Origin: Chloroflexota bacterium | Lineage (GTDB): Bacteria > Chloroflexota > Dehalococcoidia > SM23-28-2 > RBG-16-64-32 | Assembly: GCA_005882715.1 (NCBI GenBank) | Contig: VBEI01000152.1 | Location: 2,706-10,533 of the forward strand | Reading direction: 5' to 3' | Length of the DNA: 7,828 bases | Shown: positions 1 through 4,945 of the stretch, piece after piece | Numbering within the stretch: the first letter of the stretch is position 1 | How the letters are laid out: each line of letters starts with the position of its first letter | Notes under the pieces: model-generated | Database searches by the model: none | What the model was told of the DNA's origin: nothing | What the model saw: only the letters and a program-made list of their open reading frames with translations | Translations under genes and position numbers: made by a program

Positions 1-592
1 AGTTGCCGTCGGCCTTCATCGCCCCGGTCCTTACTAATGGCTCGGCCGCGCCATCGGAGATTGTGCGTACCGCAAGGAAGGGAAGGTCTCGCTTCGCGGC
101 TGCCTCGCCGATCCAGAAGCTCTCCATCTCAACGATATCGTGCCCCTTCCAAGCATGGTGAACCGATTTCTCGTCAGCGCCAACCGCTAACTCGTCCACC
201 GTGATGGATGAGCCGGTCGAGACGGGCAGGCCCATACCACGAGCAGCCGCGACCGCTGCCTCCATGAGTCCCGCATGCGAGACTACGGTTGCGTCGGCGC
301 CGGAGTTGCGCTGTGATTCGTGGTCGACGCGCTCGCAGACCACTAGGTCACCCGCGCTCAGTTTCGGCGACAAGCCACCAGCGACCCCGACAGACAGGGC
401 GACGGTGGGGGCGTAGCAGGCGAGCGCCGCTTCCGCGGCGTCCCGGGCACGGATGCCGATGCCCGTCTGGCAGATCATGGCGCCTTGGGTCTCGTACACC
501 GAAAAGCCTTGTAATTCACTGTGGCGGATGTTGCTGATCCAGGTAAGGCACGCCTGCACCTCGATCTGCATCGCGGCGAAAACCGCTATCAC
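1..592 (-). CDS. hpnG: HpnG-like hopanoid-associated nucleoside phosphorylase (3' end beyond window)
   Basis: This is a PNP/MTA-SAH nucleosidase-superfamily protein. Next to hpnH its expected role is HpnG: cytosolic cleavage of adenine from adenosylhopane to give (phospho)ribosylhopane. The first 197 residues are visible. The N-terminus is a typical beta strand (IAVFAAMQIEV), followed by TGIGIRARDA at about 43-52 and a glycine-rich strand/turn ALSVGVAGGLSPKLSAGDLV at 65-84. The family's substrate-site motif VEMES (154-158) is followed by LPFLAVRTISD (170-180), where D180 corresponds to the catalytic Asp of the superfamily. The GTG start at 592-590 overlaps the hpnH stop (GTGA), which implies translational coupling. 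AGAGGG lies about 10 bases upstream as a Shine-Dalgarno site. The frame is open to base 1, so the C-terminus is missing here. The superfamily call is firm. The HpnG assignment rests mainly on the hpnH neighbour. Confidence 0.88.
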   Translation of the reverse strand, partial: MIAVFAAMQIEVQACLTWISNIRHSELQGFSVYETQGAMICQTGIGIRARDAAEAALACYAPTVALSVGVAGGLSPKLSAGDLVVCERVDHESQRNSGADATVVSHAGLMEAAVAAARGMGLPVSTGSSITVDELAVGADEKSVHHAWKGHDIVEMESFWIGEAAAKRDLPFLAVRTISDGAAEPLVRTGAMKADGN

Positions 593-1629
593 TTGGCAGA
601 AGCCCTCTTGCCGCCGATGCCGCGACGTACCGACCGCCAGGCGAGCTCTGCCAACGCGGAGGGCTTCGCCATCGCTTCGTGTACGGCCGAACCCTCGTAG
701 CCGCAATGCATCATGCAGGTCGCGCAGCGGGGGTCGCGGCCAAAGCCATACGCTTTCCAGTCGGTTGTTTCCATCAACTGCTGGAAAGAGGTCGTGTGCT
801 CGTCGGCGATGAGATAGCATGGCTTTCGCCAGCCGGCGGGTGTATATGTCGGCGTGGACCACTGACTGCATTCGTATTCCCGCTTGCCCATGAGAAAGTC
901 GAGATAGAGCGGGTTGTTGTAGAACCGGAGGCCCTGACGGCAGCCGTCGAAGACCCGGCGGAAGAAGGAGTGCGCCTCCTCTCGCTGCATGAAAATATCG
1001 TGGTGCGCCACTTCCTTGTACTGAAATCCCGGGGTGACCATTATCCCCTCGACGCCCATCTCATGCAGCATGGCGAACAGGCTGTGGTACTCCTCGGGCC
1101 TGTTGCCGCTGAAGATCGTCGTGTTCGTGCACACTCGATAACCGGCCTTGCGGAACTCCTTGACCGCTTTGATAGCGACGTCATAGACGCCCTCGCGCTC
1201 GACAGCGACATCGTGCGTCTGTCGAAGCCCGTCCAGATGGACAACGAAGGCAAAATAAGGGGAAGGTCGAATGACCTTCAGCGCCTTCTTGTAAAGCAGA
1301 GCATTCGTACAGAGGTACACGAACCTCTTCTGTGCGACGGTCGCAGACACGATCTCGCCGATCTCAGCGTGCATCAGAGGCTCGCCCCCGGCGATCGAGA
1401 CGACGGGGGCGTCGCACTCTTCCACCGCGCTCAAGCACTGGTCAACCGATAACCTTCGGTCGAGGATCGGTTCGTATTCGCGAATGCGCCCACAGCCGGT
1501 ACAAGTGAGGTTGCAGGCCTCGAGCGGCTCCAGGATCATCGTCAGCGGAAAGCGCTGGCGACCGCGGAGCTTCTGGCGAAAGAGATACCAGGCCAGCTTG
1601 ATCGAAAGCCTCAGCGGCCTTCCCGACAT
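589..1629 (-). CDS. hpnH: HpnH, radical SAM adenosylhopane synthase
   Basis: HpnH adds the 5'-deoxyadenosyl radical from SAM to diploptene (hopene), giving adenosylhopane, the entry step to extended hopanoids. The 346-aa product has the usual family length. Numbered from the ATG chosen here, the N-terminus (LAWYLFRQKLRGRQRFPL) is typical. The 4Fe-4S/SAM motif CNLTCTGC carries C39, C43 and C46, and GGEPL (81-85) is the SAM-binding GGE segment. YLCTN contains C107, which by position matches Cys106 of Zymomonas HpnH, reported to reduce the radical intermediate. The C-terminal part (DUF3463-like) carries the conserved Cys-rich segment RCATCMMHCGYE. An in-frame GTG at 1668 would add 13 residues (LVRVVVRCRILG-like), but they are unlike the family N-terminus and would overlap the promoter. 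The ATG at 1629 has no Shine-Dalgarno site, but a -10 box ends 7 bases upstream, so a leaderless message is likely. The stop overlaps the next gene. Confidence 0.95.
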   Translation of the reverse strand: MSGRPLRLSIKLAWYLFRQKLRGRQRFPLTMILEPLEACNLTCTGCGRIREYEPILDRRLSVDQCLSAVEECDAPVVSIAGGEPLMHAEIGEIVSATVAQKRFVYLCTNALLYKKALKVIRPSPYFAFVVHLDGLRQTHDVAVEREGVYDVAIKAVKEFRKAGYRVCTNTTIFSGNRPEEYHSLFAMLHEMGVEGIMVTPGFQYKEVAHHDIFMQREEAHSFFRRVFDGCRQGLRFYNNPLYLDFLMGKREYECSQWSTPTYTPAGWRKPCYLIADEHTTSFQQLMETTDWKAYGFGRDPRCATCMMHCGYEGSAVHEAMAKPSALAELAWRSVRRGIGGKRASAK

Positions 1630-1636
1630 GCCCAAG

Positions 1637-1665
1637 ATTCTACAACGAACGACGACTCTCACCAA
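1637..1665 (-). promoter_or_regulatory. Candidate leaderless promoter of hpnH
   Basis: On the minus strand, TTGGTG (1665-1660) is followed by a 17-base spacer and TAGAAT (1642-1637), a 5/6 match to TATAAT. Seven bases (CTTGGGC) separate the -10 box from the hpnH ATG, so transcription would start at or next to the A of the ATG. This accounts for the missing Shine-Dalgarno site. The -35 match is weak (TTG only). The promoter call is an inference from spacing and motif. Confidence 0.5.
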
Positions 1666-1672
1666 CACTTAA

Positions 1673-1947
1673 TTATTGCCCAACTAGGGTAGGGACGCAG
1701 TGGCCCCTGAACCAAGACAAAACTCTGTGGCGGCGGCGTTTGCCATACTGGCTAAAGGGCCAAACTTGCTTGTCGGCGGTGGCTTCGCTCAGTCCTTGAC
1801 ACTTCAGGACGAGCGGGACGGGGCGACCAGGGAGGAGCCTTCCAGAGCCCGCCTCTACAGGTGGGCCAGGTAGCGCGAACAGAGGTCGGGCAGCTAGGCG
1901 AAGGCCCGGTCCGCCTGCTCCATGAGGCAAGGGAATGGCTCGAGCAT
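1673..1947 (-). pseudogene. Decayed gene remnant with in-frame amber codons
   Basis: A minus-strand frame beginning at the ATG at 1947 (or 1923) reads MLEPFPCLMEQADRAFA, stop, LPDLCSRYLAHL, stop, RRALEGSSLVAP and ends at a TGA at 1806-1804. Nearly every codon ends in G or C, as in a real gene, yet TAG codons occur at 1896-1894 and 1857-1855. Both could arise from CAG by a single C-to-T change. Around 1820 a second minus frame takes over with a coding-like run (PVPLVLKCQGLSEATADK, then QVWPFSQYGK) to a TAA at 1675-1673, as if a frameshift separates two halves of one gene. I do not recognise the family. Chance high-GC open frames are the alternative, since high GC alone favours G/C third positions. 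Confidence 0.3.
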
Positions 1948-1982
1948 CGAACGACATCTACGGCGACGTGAATTCAATGCAG

Positions 1983-2000
1983 CATAGCTCCTAAGCTATG
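1983..2000. repeat. Perfect 7-bp inverted repeat with 4-base loop
   Basis: CATAGCT, loop CCTA, AGCTATG. No T-run follows on either strand, so it is not a standard intrinsic terminator. It lies between the decayed remnant and the promoter candidate at 2038 and could be a protein-binding palindrome or an RNA hairpin. Its role is unknown. The rest of 1948-2037 shows nothing else I can support. Confidence 0.35.
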
Positions 2001-2037
2001 GCAATGGTGCTCACATCCGCCCGCTTCGCTGGCTCTA

Positions 2038-2066
2038 TCGACACGCCCAGAAGGTGCGGCTACACT
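2038..2066 (+). promoter_or_regulatory. Candidate sigma70-type promoter
   Basis: TCGACA (5/6 to TTGACA), an exact 17-base spacer, then TACACT (4/6 to TATAAT, keeping the key first T, A and last T). The predicted start is near 2073. It would transcribe the micropeptide ORF at 2255 and possibly the HTH module further on. The 180-base stretch between it and the 2255 ORF contains only a 23-codon ORF (2098-2169) with no convincing features. Confidence 0.35.
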
Positions 2067-2254
2067 TATCCTTGCTCAAGCGCGAGGGTGATTCCGGATG
2101 AAGTTGGGTAGCTGGTCTCTCCGCCTGAGCGGGTTGGCGCTGGGGTGGGTGCGACTAGACCGGATGTGAAATACCTGCCTCCGTCGGGTCATCTCTCCCC
2201 GGCGCTACTCTCTCGTCAGATACCCCTCGCCGGAAACCTAGTAGGAGGGTCGCT

Positions 2255-2356
2255 ATGACGGTTTCAAGATTGGCGTTGGAGTCTCGTCCATCTCGGTCGG
2301 CTGCTGCGCTAGGCCTGCTGCTCTTGCTGGCGGCGTCCGGCATGGAATATTGTTGA
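2255..2356 (+). CDS. 33-aa hydrophobic micropeptide or truncated secretory leader
   Basis: The ATG is preceded by AGGAGG with a 6-base gap, the best Shine-Dalgarno site in the window. The product has three Arg in its N-terminal half (R5, R11, R14), then a hydrophobic core of Ala and Leu (AAALGLLLLLAASG, about 16-29), and ends in MEYC. This resembles a signal peptide or a one-helix membrane micropeptide. The final Cys is not in a lipobox ([LVI][ASTVI][GAS]C). The stop codon falls inside the first TTGT-NN-ACAA operator-like site, so the peptide ends exactly where the next promoter begins. It may be a genuine small membrane peptide, a leader peptide, or the front end of a secreted protein cut off by rearrangement. 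The product is not recognised. Confidence 0.45.
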   Translation: MTVSRLALESRPSRSAAALGLLLLLAASGMEYC

Positions 2357-2381
2357 CAACGCCCGCCCCATTGTTTACAAC
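2349..2381 (+). promoter_or_regulatory. Promoter with two phased TTGT-NN-ACAA operator-like palindromes
   Basis: Two 12-base copies, ATTGTTGACAAC (2349-2360) and ATTGTTTACAAC (2370-2381), differ at one base and lie exactly 21 bp (two helical turns) apart. Each contains the dyad TTGT-NN-ACAA. The first carries a perfect -35 (TTGACA, 2353-2358). After a 17-base spacer the second carries TACAAC (2376-2381), a 4/6 -10. A dimeric regulator bound to both sites would cover the promoter, which is typical of an autoregulated repressor. The HTH protein encoded about 100 bases downstream is the obvious candidate. A second, weaker pair (TTGACC at 2405, TATCAT at 2430, 19-base spacer) lies in the leader. 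Confidence 0.5.
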
Positions 2382-2477
2382 CCACCTTCCTTCGTGTGTC
2401 CCGCTTGACCGCGCCCACGCCGGCGACCTTATCATTGCCATGGCTAAAAATCTGTTAGGCCGAAGGGAGGCGATGGT

Positions 2478-2648
2478 GTGTCACGGCCTACAGACAACAA
2501 ACGACTTGCGATACTTGATCTAGCATCGCGCGGGTACCGCCCCAAGCAGATCGCTGGCGAATTGGACGTTAGCCGCCAGTATGTGCATGTGGTGCTGGGC
2601 CGCTTACTCGCCGGTCTCCTGCGTGACCGCCCCCGAGCGGCTGCGTGA
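2478..2648 (+). CDS. Small helix-turn-helix DNA-binding protein (56 aa)
   Basis: The GTG start has GGGAGG 7 bases upstream, a strong Shine-Dalgarno site. The product is essentially one HTH unit: helix 1 around NKRLAILDLASRG (7-19), helix 2 PKQIAGEL (22-29), turn DVS, and recognition helix RQYVHVVLGRL (33-43). This pattern resembles sigma70 region 4, LuxR and resolvase HTHs. It is likely a transcription regulator that could act on the paired palindromes at 2349-2381. A run of five C (2630-2634) lies near the end. With one C fewer the frame would continue in a coding-like sequence (PERLRELRSNYQQARAVLDG), so the short C-terminus (RPRAAA) may reflect a frameshift or sequencing error. The stop TGA overlaps a GTG in the frame of the next gene (GTGA, 2645-2648). 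The family is not identified beyond HTH. Confidence 0.6.
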   Translation: MSRPTDNKRLAILDLASRGYRPKQIAGELDVSRQYVHVVLGRLLAGLLRDRPRAAA

Positions 2649-2701
2649 GCTGCGCAGCAACTACCAGCAGGCGCGAGCGGTGCTGGATGGAGGTGGCCGC
2701 T

Positions 2702-3211
2702 ATGAACGGCTTAGATACGCTTATGACGGTGTCAGATCAGGTGATGCTCCTGCCGGATCAGTATCTGCGACAGGGGATAACGATCCTGCGCAGCGTCATT
2801 TACCTGGCGCGCCTGGAGGAGGAAGGCCGGCGCGAGCAGGCCCTGCTGGTGCGTCAGGCAATGGAGGCTAACGGCGCGCTCGTCACCCAGTCCGCAGCCG
2901 TCTCGGCGCCAGCGACGCAGCCGTCCCTGGAGCCAGACCAGTCCTGGGCGCAAGACTTCCGCGCCGGTGACCCGGACCGCCAGCACGTCTCGTCAAGCGA
3001 GGCGAGTGGCCTCATCACCGCCCTTGAAACGATCATCGATAACCTGCAGTACACCAACGTCACCGAGCGCCAGCTTGTGTTGGAAGTGCGCGCGGCCGTA
3101 GGCAGGGTGCGAGCCATGGGTAACCACGAGCCGGCACGACGAGGAATCCGCCGGCAGCCCCTAAAACGCGCGGGCAGGGGCAGGGCAAGTGCGGCAAGGG
3201 CAGCAACGTGA
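2702..3211 (+). CDS. Hypothetical helical protein downstream of the HTH gene (169 aa)
   Basis: The ATG at 2702 is preceded by GGAGGTGG with about 6-7 bases of spacing, so it is preferred over the in-frame GTG at 2645, whose extra 19 residues (Cys/Trp-containing) look non-coding. Codon use from 2702 on is strongly G/C-ending. Residues about 15-60 are predicted helical and charged (LPDQYLRQGITILRSV, then ARLEEEGRREQALLVRQAME). A Pro/Ala/Gln-rich linker follows, then a second helical stretch (SGLITALETIIDNLQ, ERQLVLEVRAAVGRV, about 101-138). The tail is very basic (RRGIRRQPLKRAGRGRASAA), suggesting nucleic-acid contact. There is no signal peptide or membrane segment. It lies 53 bases after the HTH gene and is probably co-transcribed with it. 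The family is not recognised. A regulator-effector pair, phage-derived pair or toxin-antitoxin-like pair are possibilities only. Confidence 0.6.
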   Translation: MNGLDTLMTVSDQVMLLPDQYLRQGITILRSVIYLARLEEEGRREQALLVRQAMEANGALVTQSAAVSAPATQPSLEPDQSWAQDFRAGDPDRQHVSSSEASGLITALETIIDNLQYTNVTERQLVLEVRAAVGRVRAMGNHEPARRGIRRQPLKRAGRGRASAARAAT

Positions 3212-3241
3212 GCGGATGCCGACTGCCGCAAATCCTGCCCC
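3177..3241 (+). terminator. Long two-part stem-loop at the end of the 169-aa gene
   Basis: GGGGCAG (3177-3183) pairs perfectly with CTGCCCC (3235-3241). After a small internal loop, TGCGGCA (3190-3196) pairs perfectly with TGCCGCA (3224-3230). The stop codon TGA (3209-3211) lies in the apical loop. Only a pyrimidine-rich tract (CCTCCTTCTT) follows, without a clean T-run, so it may be a weak terminator or a 3' mRNA-stabilising structure. Confidence 0.4.
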
Positions 3242-3275
3242 GCCCTCCTTCTTGGTTGGGCTCGCCAGTGCGCGA

Positions 3276-3311
3276 CATCAGCGGGTTCGTTCCGTCCATT
3301 CGGCGCTGATG
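3276..3311. repeat. Perfect 8-bp inverted repeat with 20-base spacer
   Basis: CATCAGCG (3276-3283) and CGCTGATG (3304-3311) are exact reverse complements. It lies in the roughly 200-base gap between the convergent 169-aa gene (ends 3211) and the membrane-anchored gene (ends 3408). It could be a transcript hairpin or a binding site. No T-run follows on either strand. Nothing else is supported between 3242 and 3407. Confidence 0.35.
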
Positions 3312-3407
3312 ACAACCGTCCGCGCGATTGGCTTGTCGCAATGATGTACTCGCTGCTCAAACCATTCGACCGTATAACCTGAGGCGGCAGAGTAGGGTGT
3401 TAGCCTG

Positions 3408-3929
3408 TTATCGAGTCTTCGTCGCCAACGCAATCCCGCCAACCTCGCCCGTCGCGTCATCCACCTGAAATCGCAGGTTAGAGGGAGCCGCAAACGTGCA
3501 CCGCACAATCCACTTCTTCGTCTGCGCGTTGAAGTCCTCAGTTTCACAGGACGTTGTCACCTTGGACAAGTCTATTCCACTCTCGAGCGCCCGCTCCTCG
3601 AACGTTGTATGGATAAATTGTTCCGCCCTCGCAGCCGCCTCGCCGCCGGTCAGGAAGCGCTGAAGTGTTAGGTCAGAAGTGGCGGCGGCGCTGCCGTGCC
3701 ACGGCTGCCACAGCATAACGCTGGCCGCTATTGTCGTGCCCAGGACGAAGGTTGCGGCGAGGCCAGCCCATCTTCTCATTCGCAGCCATACTCGTCGCCA
3801 TCGTGGTTGTCCGAACACCACACCACGTTCACGTCCCGTAGGTAGACTATGTTTCATGGTGCCGGTGAGGCTCGCCGTCCTTGTTCGTGGACGCCACTCC
3901 TGCCCAAGTATCCCCAACCTGAACCTCAT
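3408..3929 (-). CDS. Hypothetical single-pass membrane-anchored protein (173 aa)
   Basis: The ATG at 3929 has AGGA six bases upstream. The alternative ATG at 3857 (residue 25) has no ribosome site. The layout is an Arg-rich cytoplasmic N-terminus (1-54, with WRRVWLRMRRW just before the membrane), one transmembrane helix at about 55-74 (AGLAATFVLGTTIAASVMLW), then an extracytoplasmic domain of about 100 residues. That domain carries two Cys, C128 (TTSCET) and C144 (VRCTF), placed to form a disulfide, and ends in a beta-rich segment (LRFQVDDATGEVGGIAL). The helix fits either an uncleaved signal anchor or a late signal peptide. The segment WIVRCTFAAPSN with its VDDATGEV turn loosely recalls small PepSY-like folds, but I would not assign it. 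The gene stands alone, about 0.2 kb from its left neighbour and with about 0.5 kb of upstream space containing an 11-bp repeat array. The function is unknown. Confidence 0.65.
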   Translation of the reverse strand: MRFRLGILGQEWRPRTRTASLTGTMKHSLPTGRERGVVFGQPRWRRVWLRMRRWAGLAATFVLGTTIAASVMLWQPWHGSAAATSDLTLQRFLTGGEAAARAEQFIHTTFEERALESGIDLSKVTTSCETEDFNAQTKKWIVRCTFAAPSNLRFQVDDATGEVGGIALATKTR

Positions 3930-4018
3930 GGCTGTTCCTAGCCTTTCTCCCCGCGAATTGTTTCTCCATGCTGCGCCCGTCTCGGAGGCGCGTCAACGGT
4001 TATTTAGTCAACTCTTTG

Positions 4019-4054
4019 TAAGAATTTGAGAATCTTATCAGAACTTCGTCAGAA
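4019..4054 (-). promoter_or_regulatory. 11-bp direct-repeat array upstream of the membrane-anchored gene
   Basis: Read on the plus strand: TAAGAA (4019), TGAGAA (4027), TCAGAA (4038), TCAGAA (4049). The last three are spaced by exactly 11 bp and the first by 8. On the minus strand this is TTCTGA, TTCTGA, TTCTCA, TTCTTA, running toward the gene that starts at 3929. Tandem repeats at 11 bp are the usual binding pattern of OmpR/PhoB-family response regulators. The surrounding stretch (about 4000-4055) is AT-rich in an otherwise GC-rich window, and a TAAATA -10-like element follows it on the minus strand. I infer an activator-dependent promoter for the membrane protein. No regulator gene is present in the window. 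Confidence 0.45.
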
Positions 4055-4435
4055 CTGAGACCCTATCCACAACTTTGTAGCCGCCAGCCCGTCGGCTAGT
4101 CCCAATGCCGACCGCAACGATACACACCGAGATGAGCGACGTTCTGATAGCCCCATTCCGCTCACCGGAGGCTGCTTCTTACGTCTCAGGCCGCTGGAGG
4201 CGCGAAATTCCAATGGAACATGAATTGTGAGCCGCCGCGCACGGAGACTAAAACAGCGAAGAATTCACACTCGCCCTCGGGGTCGCCGTCTGTCAATCTG
4301 GCTCACGCTACTCATAGCACTCGTATCCGTGATTGTGGCGGTGGCCCGTTCACTCCGCCTTCGCTAGCTCGTTGGCAATCAGGTCGAGGTCTCCCCTTGT
4401 TAGGCCTGAGGATGCCGTGTCCTGGAAAGTGGGCA
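4055..4435. other. Intergenic stretch with no supported feature
   Basis: Both strands have only short open frames with amino-acid and codon patterns that do not look like genes. The plus frame open from 4220 is rich in His, Ser, Thr and Pro with A/T-ending codons and becomes gene-like only after 4436. I see no RNA gene, strong hairpin or promoter here. Confidence 0.4.
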
Positions 4436-4552
4436 ATGACCGCTCGCAACGGCGATCCCGCCGACAGCGCCTCCTGGCGCCGTGAGATTATCACGCTGTG
4501 TCCACGCTGTGACGCGCTGATGATGAGGCTGGCTCCAAAGGGCGAATCCTGA
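4436..4552 (+). CDS. Possible 38-aa CPxC-containing small protein
   Basis: The ATG at 4436 follows GGAAAGTGGG, a purine-rich Shine-Dalgarno-like stretch. The product ends in a compact motif LCPRCDALMMRLAP with a CxxC knuckle (C23 and C26), reminiscent of half a zinc ribbon. The codons mostly end in G or C, unlike the open frame upstream. Only one CxxC is present, so a single copy could bind zinc only as a dimer or with other ligands. The gene stands alone on the plus strand in a long gap. An opposite-strand frame of 147 codons (4312-4755) overlaps it and looks less gene-like. It may be a relic of a longer gene. The product is not recognised. Confidence 0.3.
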   Translation: MTARNGDPADSASWRREIITLCPRCDALMMRLAPKGES

Positions 4553-4945
4553 AGGCGCAGGCGGGCGCTGGTTTGGCGGGCATACAGTAGGCCGGCCTCC
4601 GTCAACCTGGGACCCATCGAGTTCCGCTGAATAGACGGCAGAAACGCTTGACCCGTCGAGACGTGACTGGTCAAGATGCGCGGTGCTCGGCGAGACTCAG
4701 GCTCACTCGCACGAAGCCGCACGAAAAGAAGGTCGGCCCCGTTATGGTAAGGCACTGAGGCCGAGACTTAGTCGGGTCAGCTCCCTCACCTCGCTCAGGG
4801 AAACGCTACAGAGAAGACGTAGTGTCTACGCCGACTTCAATTGAGAGTGCTGGGTCTATGTCCAAGCCTGTTTTGAGAAGGACGTGGGCGCCTGCGCTGG
4901 AGTGCTGCTCTAGGGTTTAAGCGGCCGCCGCCGGACTCGTGTGTG
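4553..4945. other. Intergenic stretch downstream of the surface-protein gene
   Basis: This gap separates the CPxC micro-ORF from the stop of the large minus-strand gene. Apart from the hairpin at 4813-4838 I see no gene, RNA or repeat. A GCGGCCGC palindrome with a TTAA next to it (4915-4930) lies just after the large gene but is too short to interpret. Confidence 0.4.
4813..4838 (-). terminator. Candidate terminator hairpin after the surface-protein gene
   Basis: CGTAG (4818-4822), loop TGT, CTACG (4826-4830), with an outer GAAG/CTTC pairing (4813-4816 with 4835-4838) across a small bulge. On the minus strand the hairpin is followed by TCTTCTCTGT, a T-rich but imperfect tail. It lies about 110 bases after the stop of the large gene. 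Weak evidence. Confidence 0.25.

Noticed and set aside
679..1452. Long plus-strand open frame opposite hpnH
   Set aside because: It is the antisense of a clearly recognised gene with conserved motifs, and its product matches nothing I know.
1630..1668. GTG start of hpnH at 1668 adding 13 residues
   Set aside because: The extra residues do not resemble HpnH N-termini, there is no Shine-Dalgarno site, and they overlap the -35/-10 pair that places transcription at the ATG at 1629.
2098..2169. 23-codon plus-strand ORF
   Set aside because: Weak ribosome site, Trp/Gly-rich with no recognisable feature. Length is well within chance.
2581..2871. 96-codon plus-strand frame from the ATG at 2581
   Set aside because: Its second half is a Gly/Ala/Pro-rich shadow of the 169-aa gene. 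Only the short middle part (2630-2690) looks coding, and it is reported as a possible frameshift extension of the HTH gene.
2854..3360. 168-codon minus-strand frame opposite the 169-aa gene
   Set aside because: Ala/Arg-rich antisense product with no ribosome site. The plus-strand frame has the better start and codon use.
4312..4755. 147-codon minus-strand frame
   Set aside because: The composition (Ser/Arg/Pro-rich, mixed third positions) does not look coding and there is no ribosome site. It is partly opposite the better-looking CPxC ORF.
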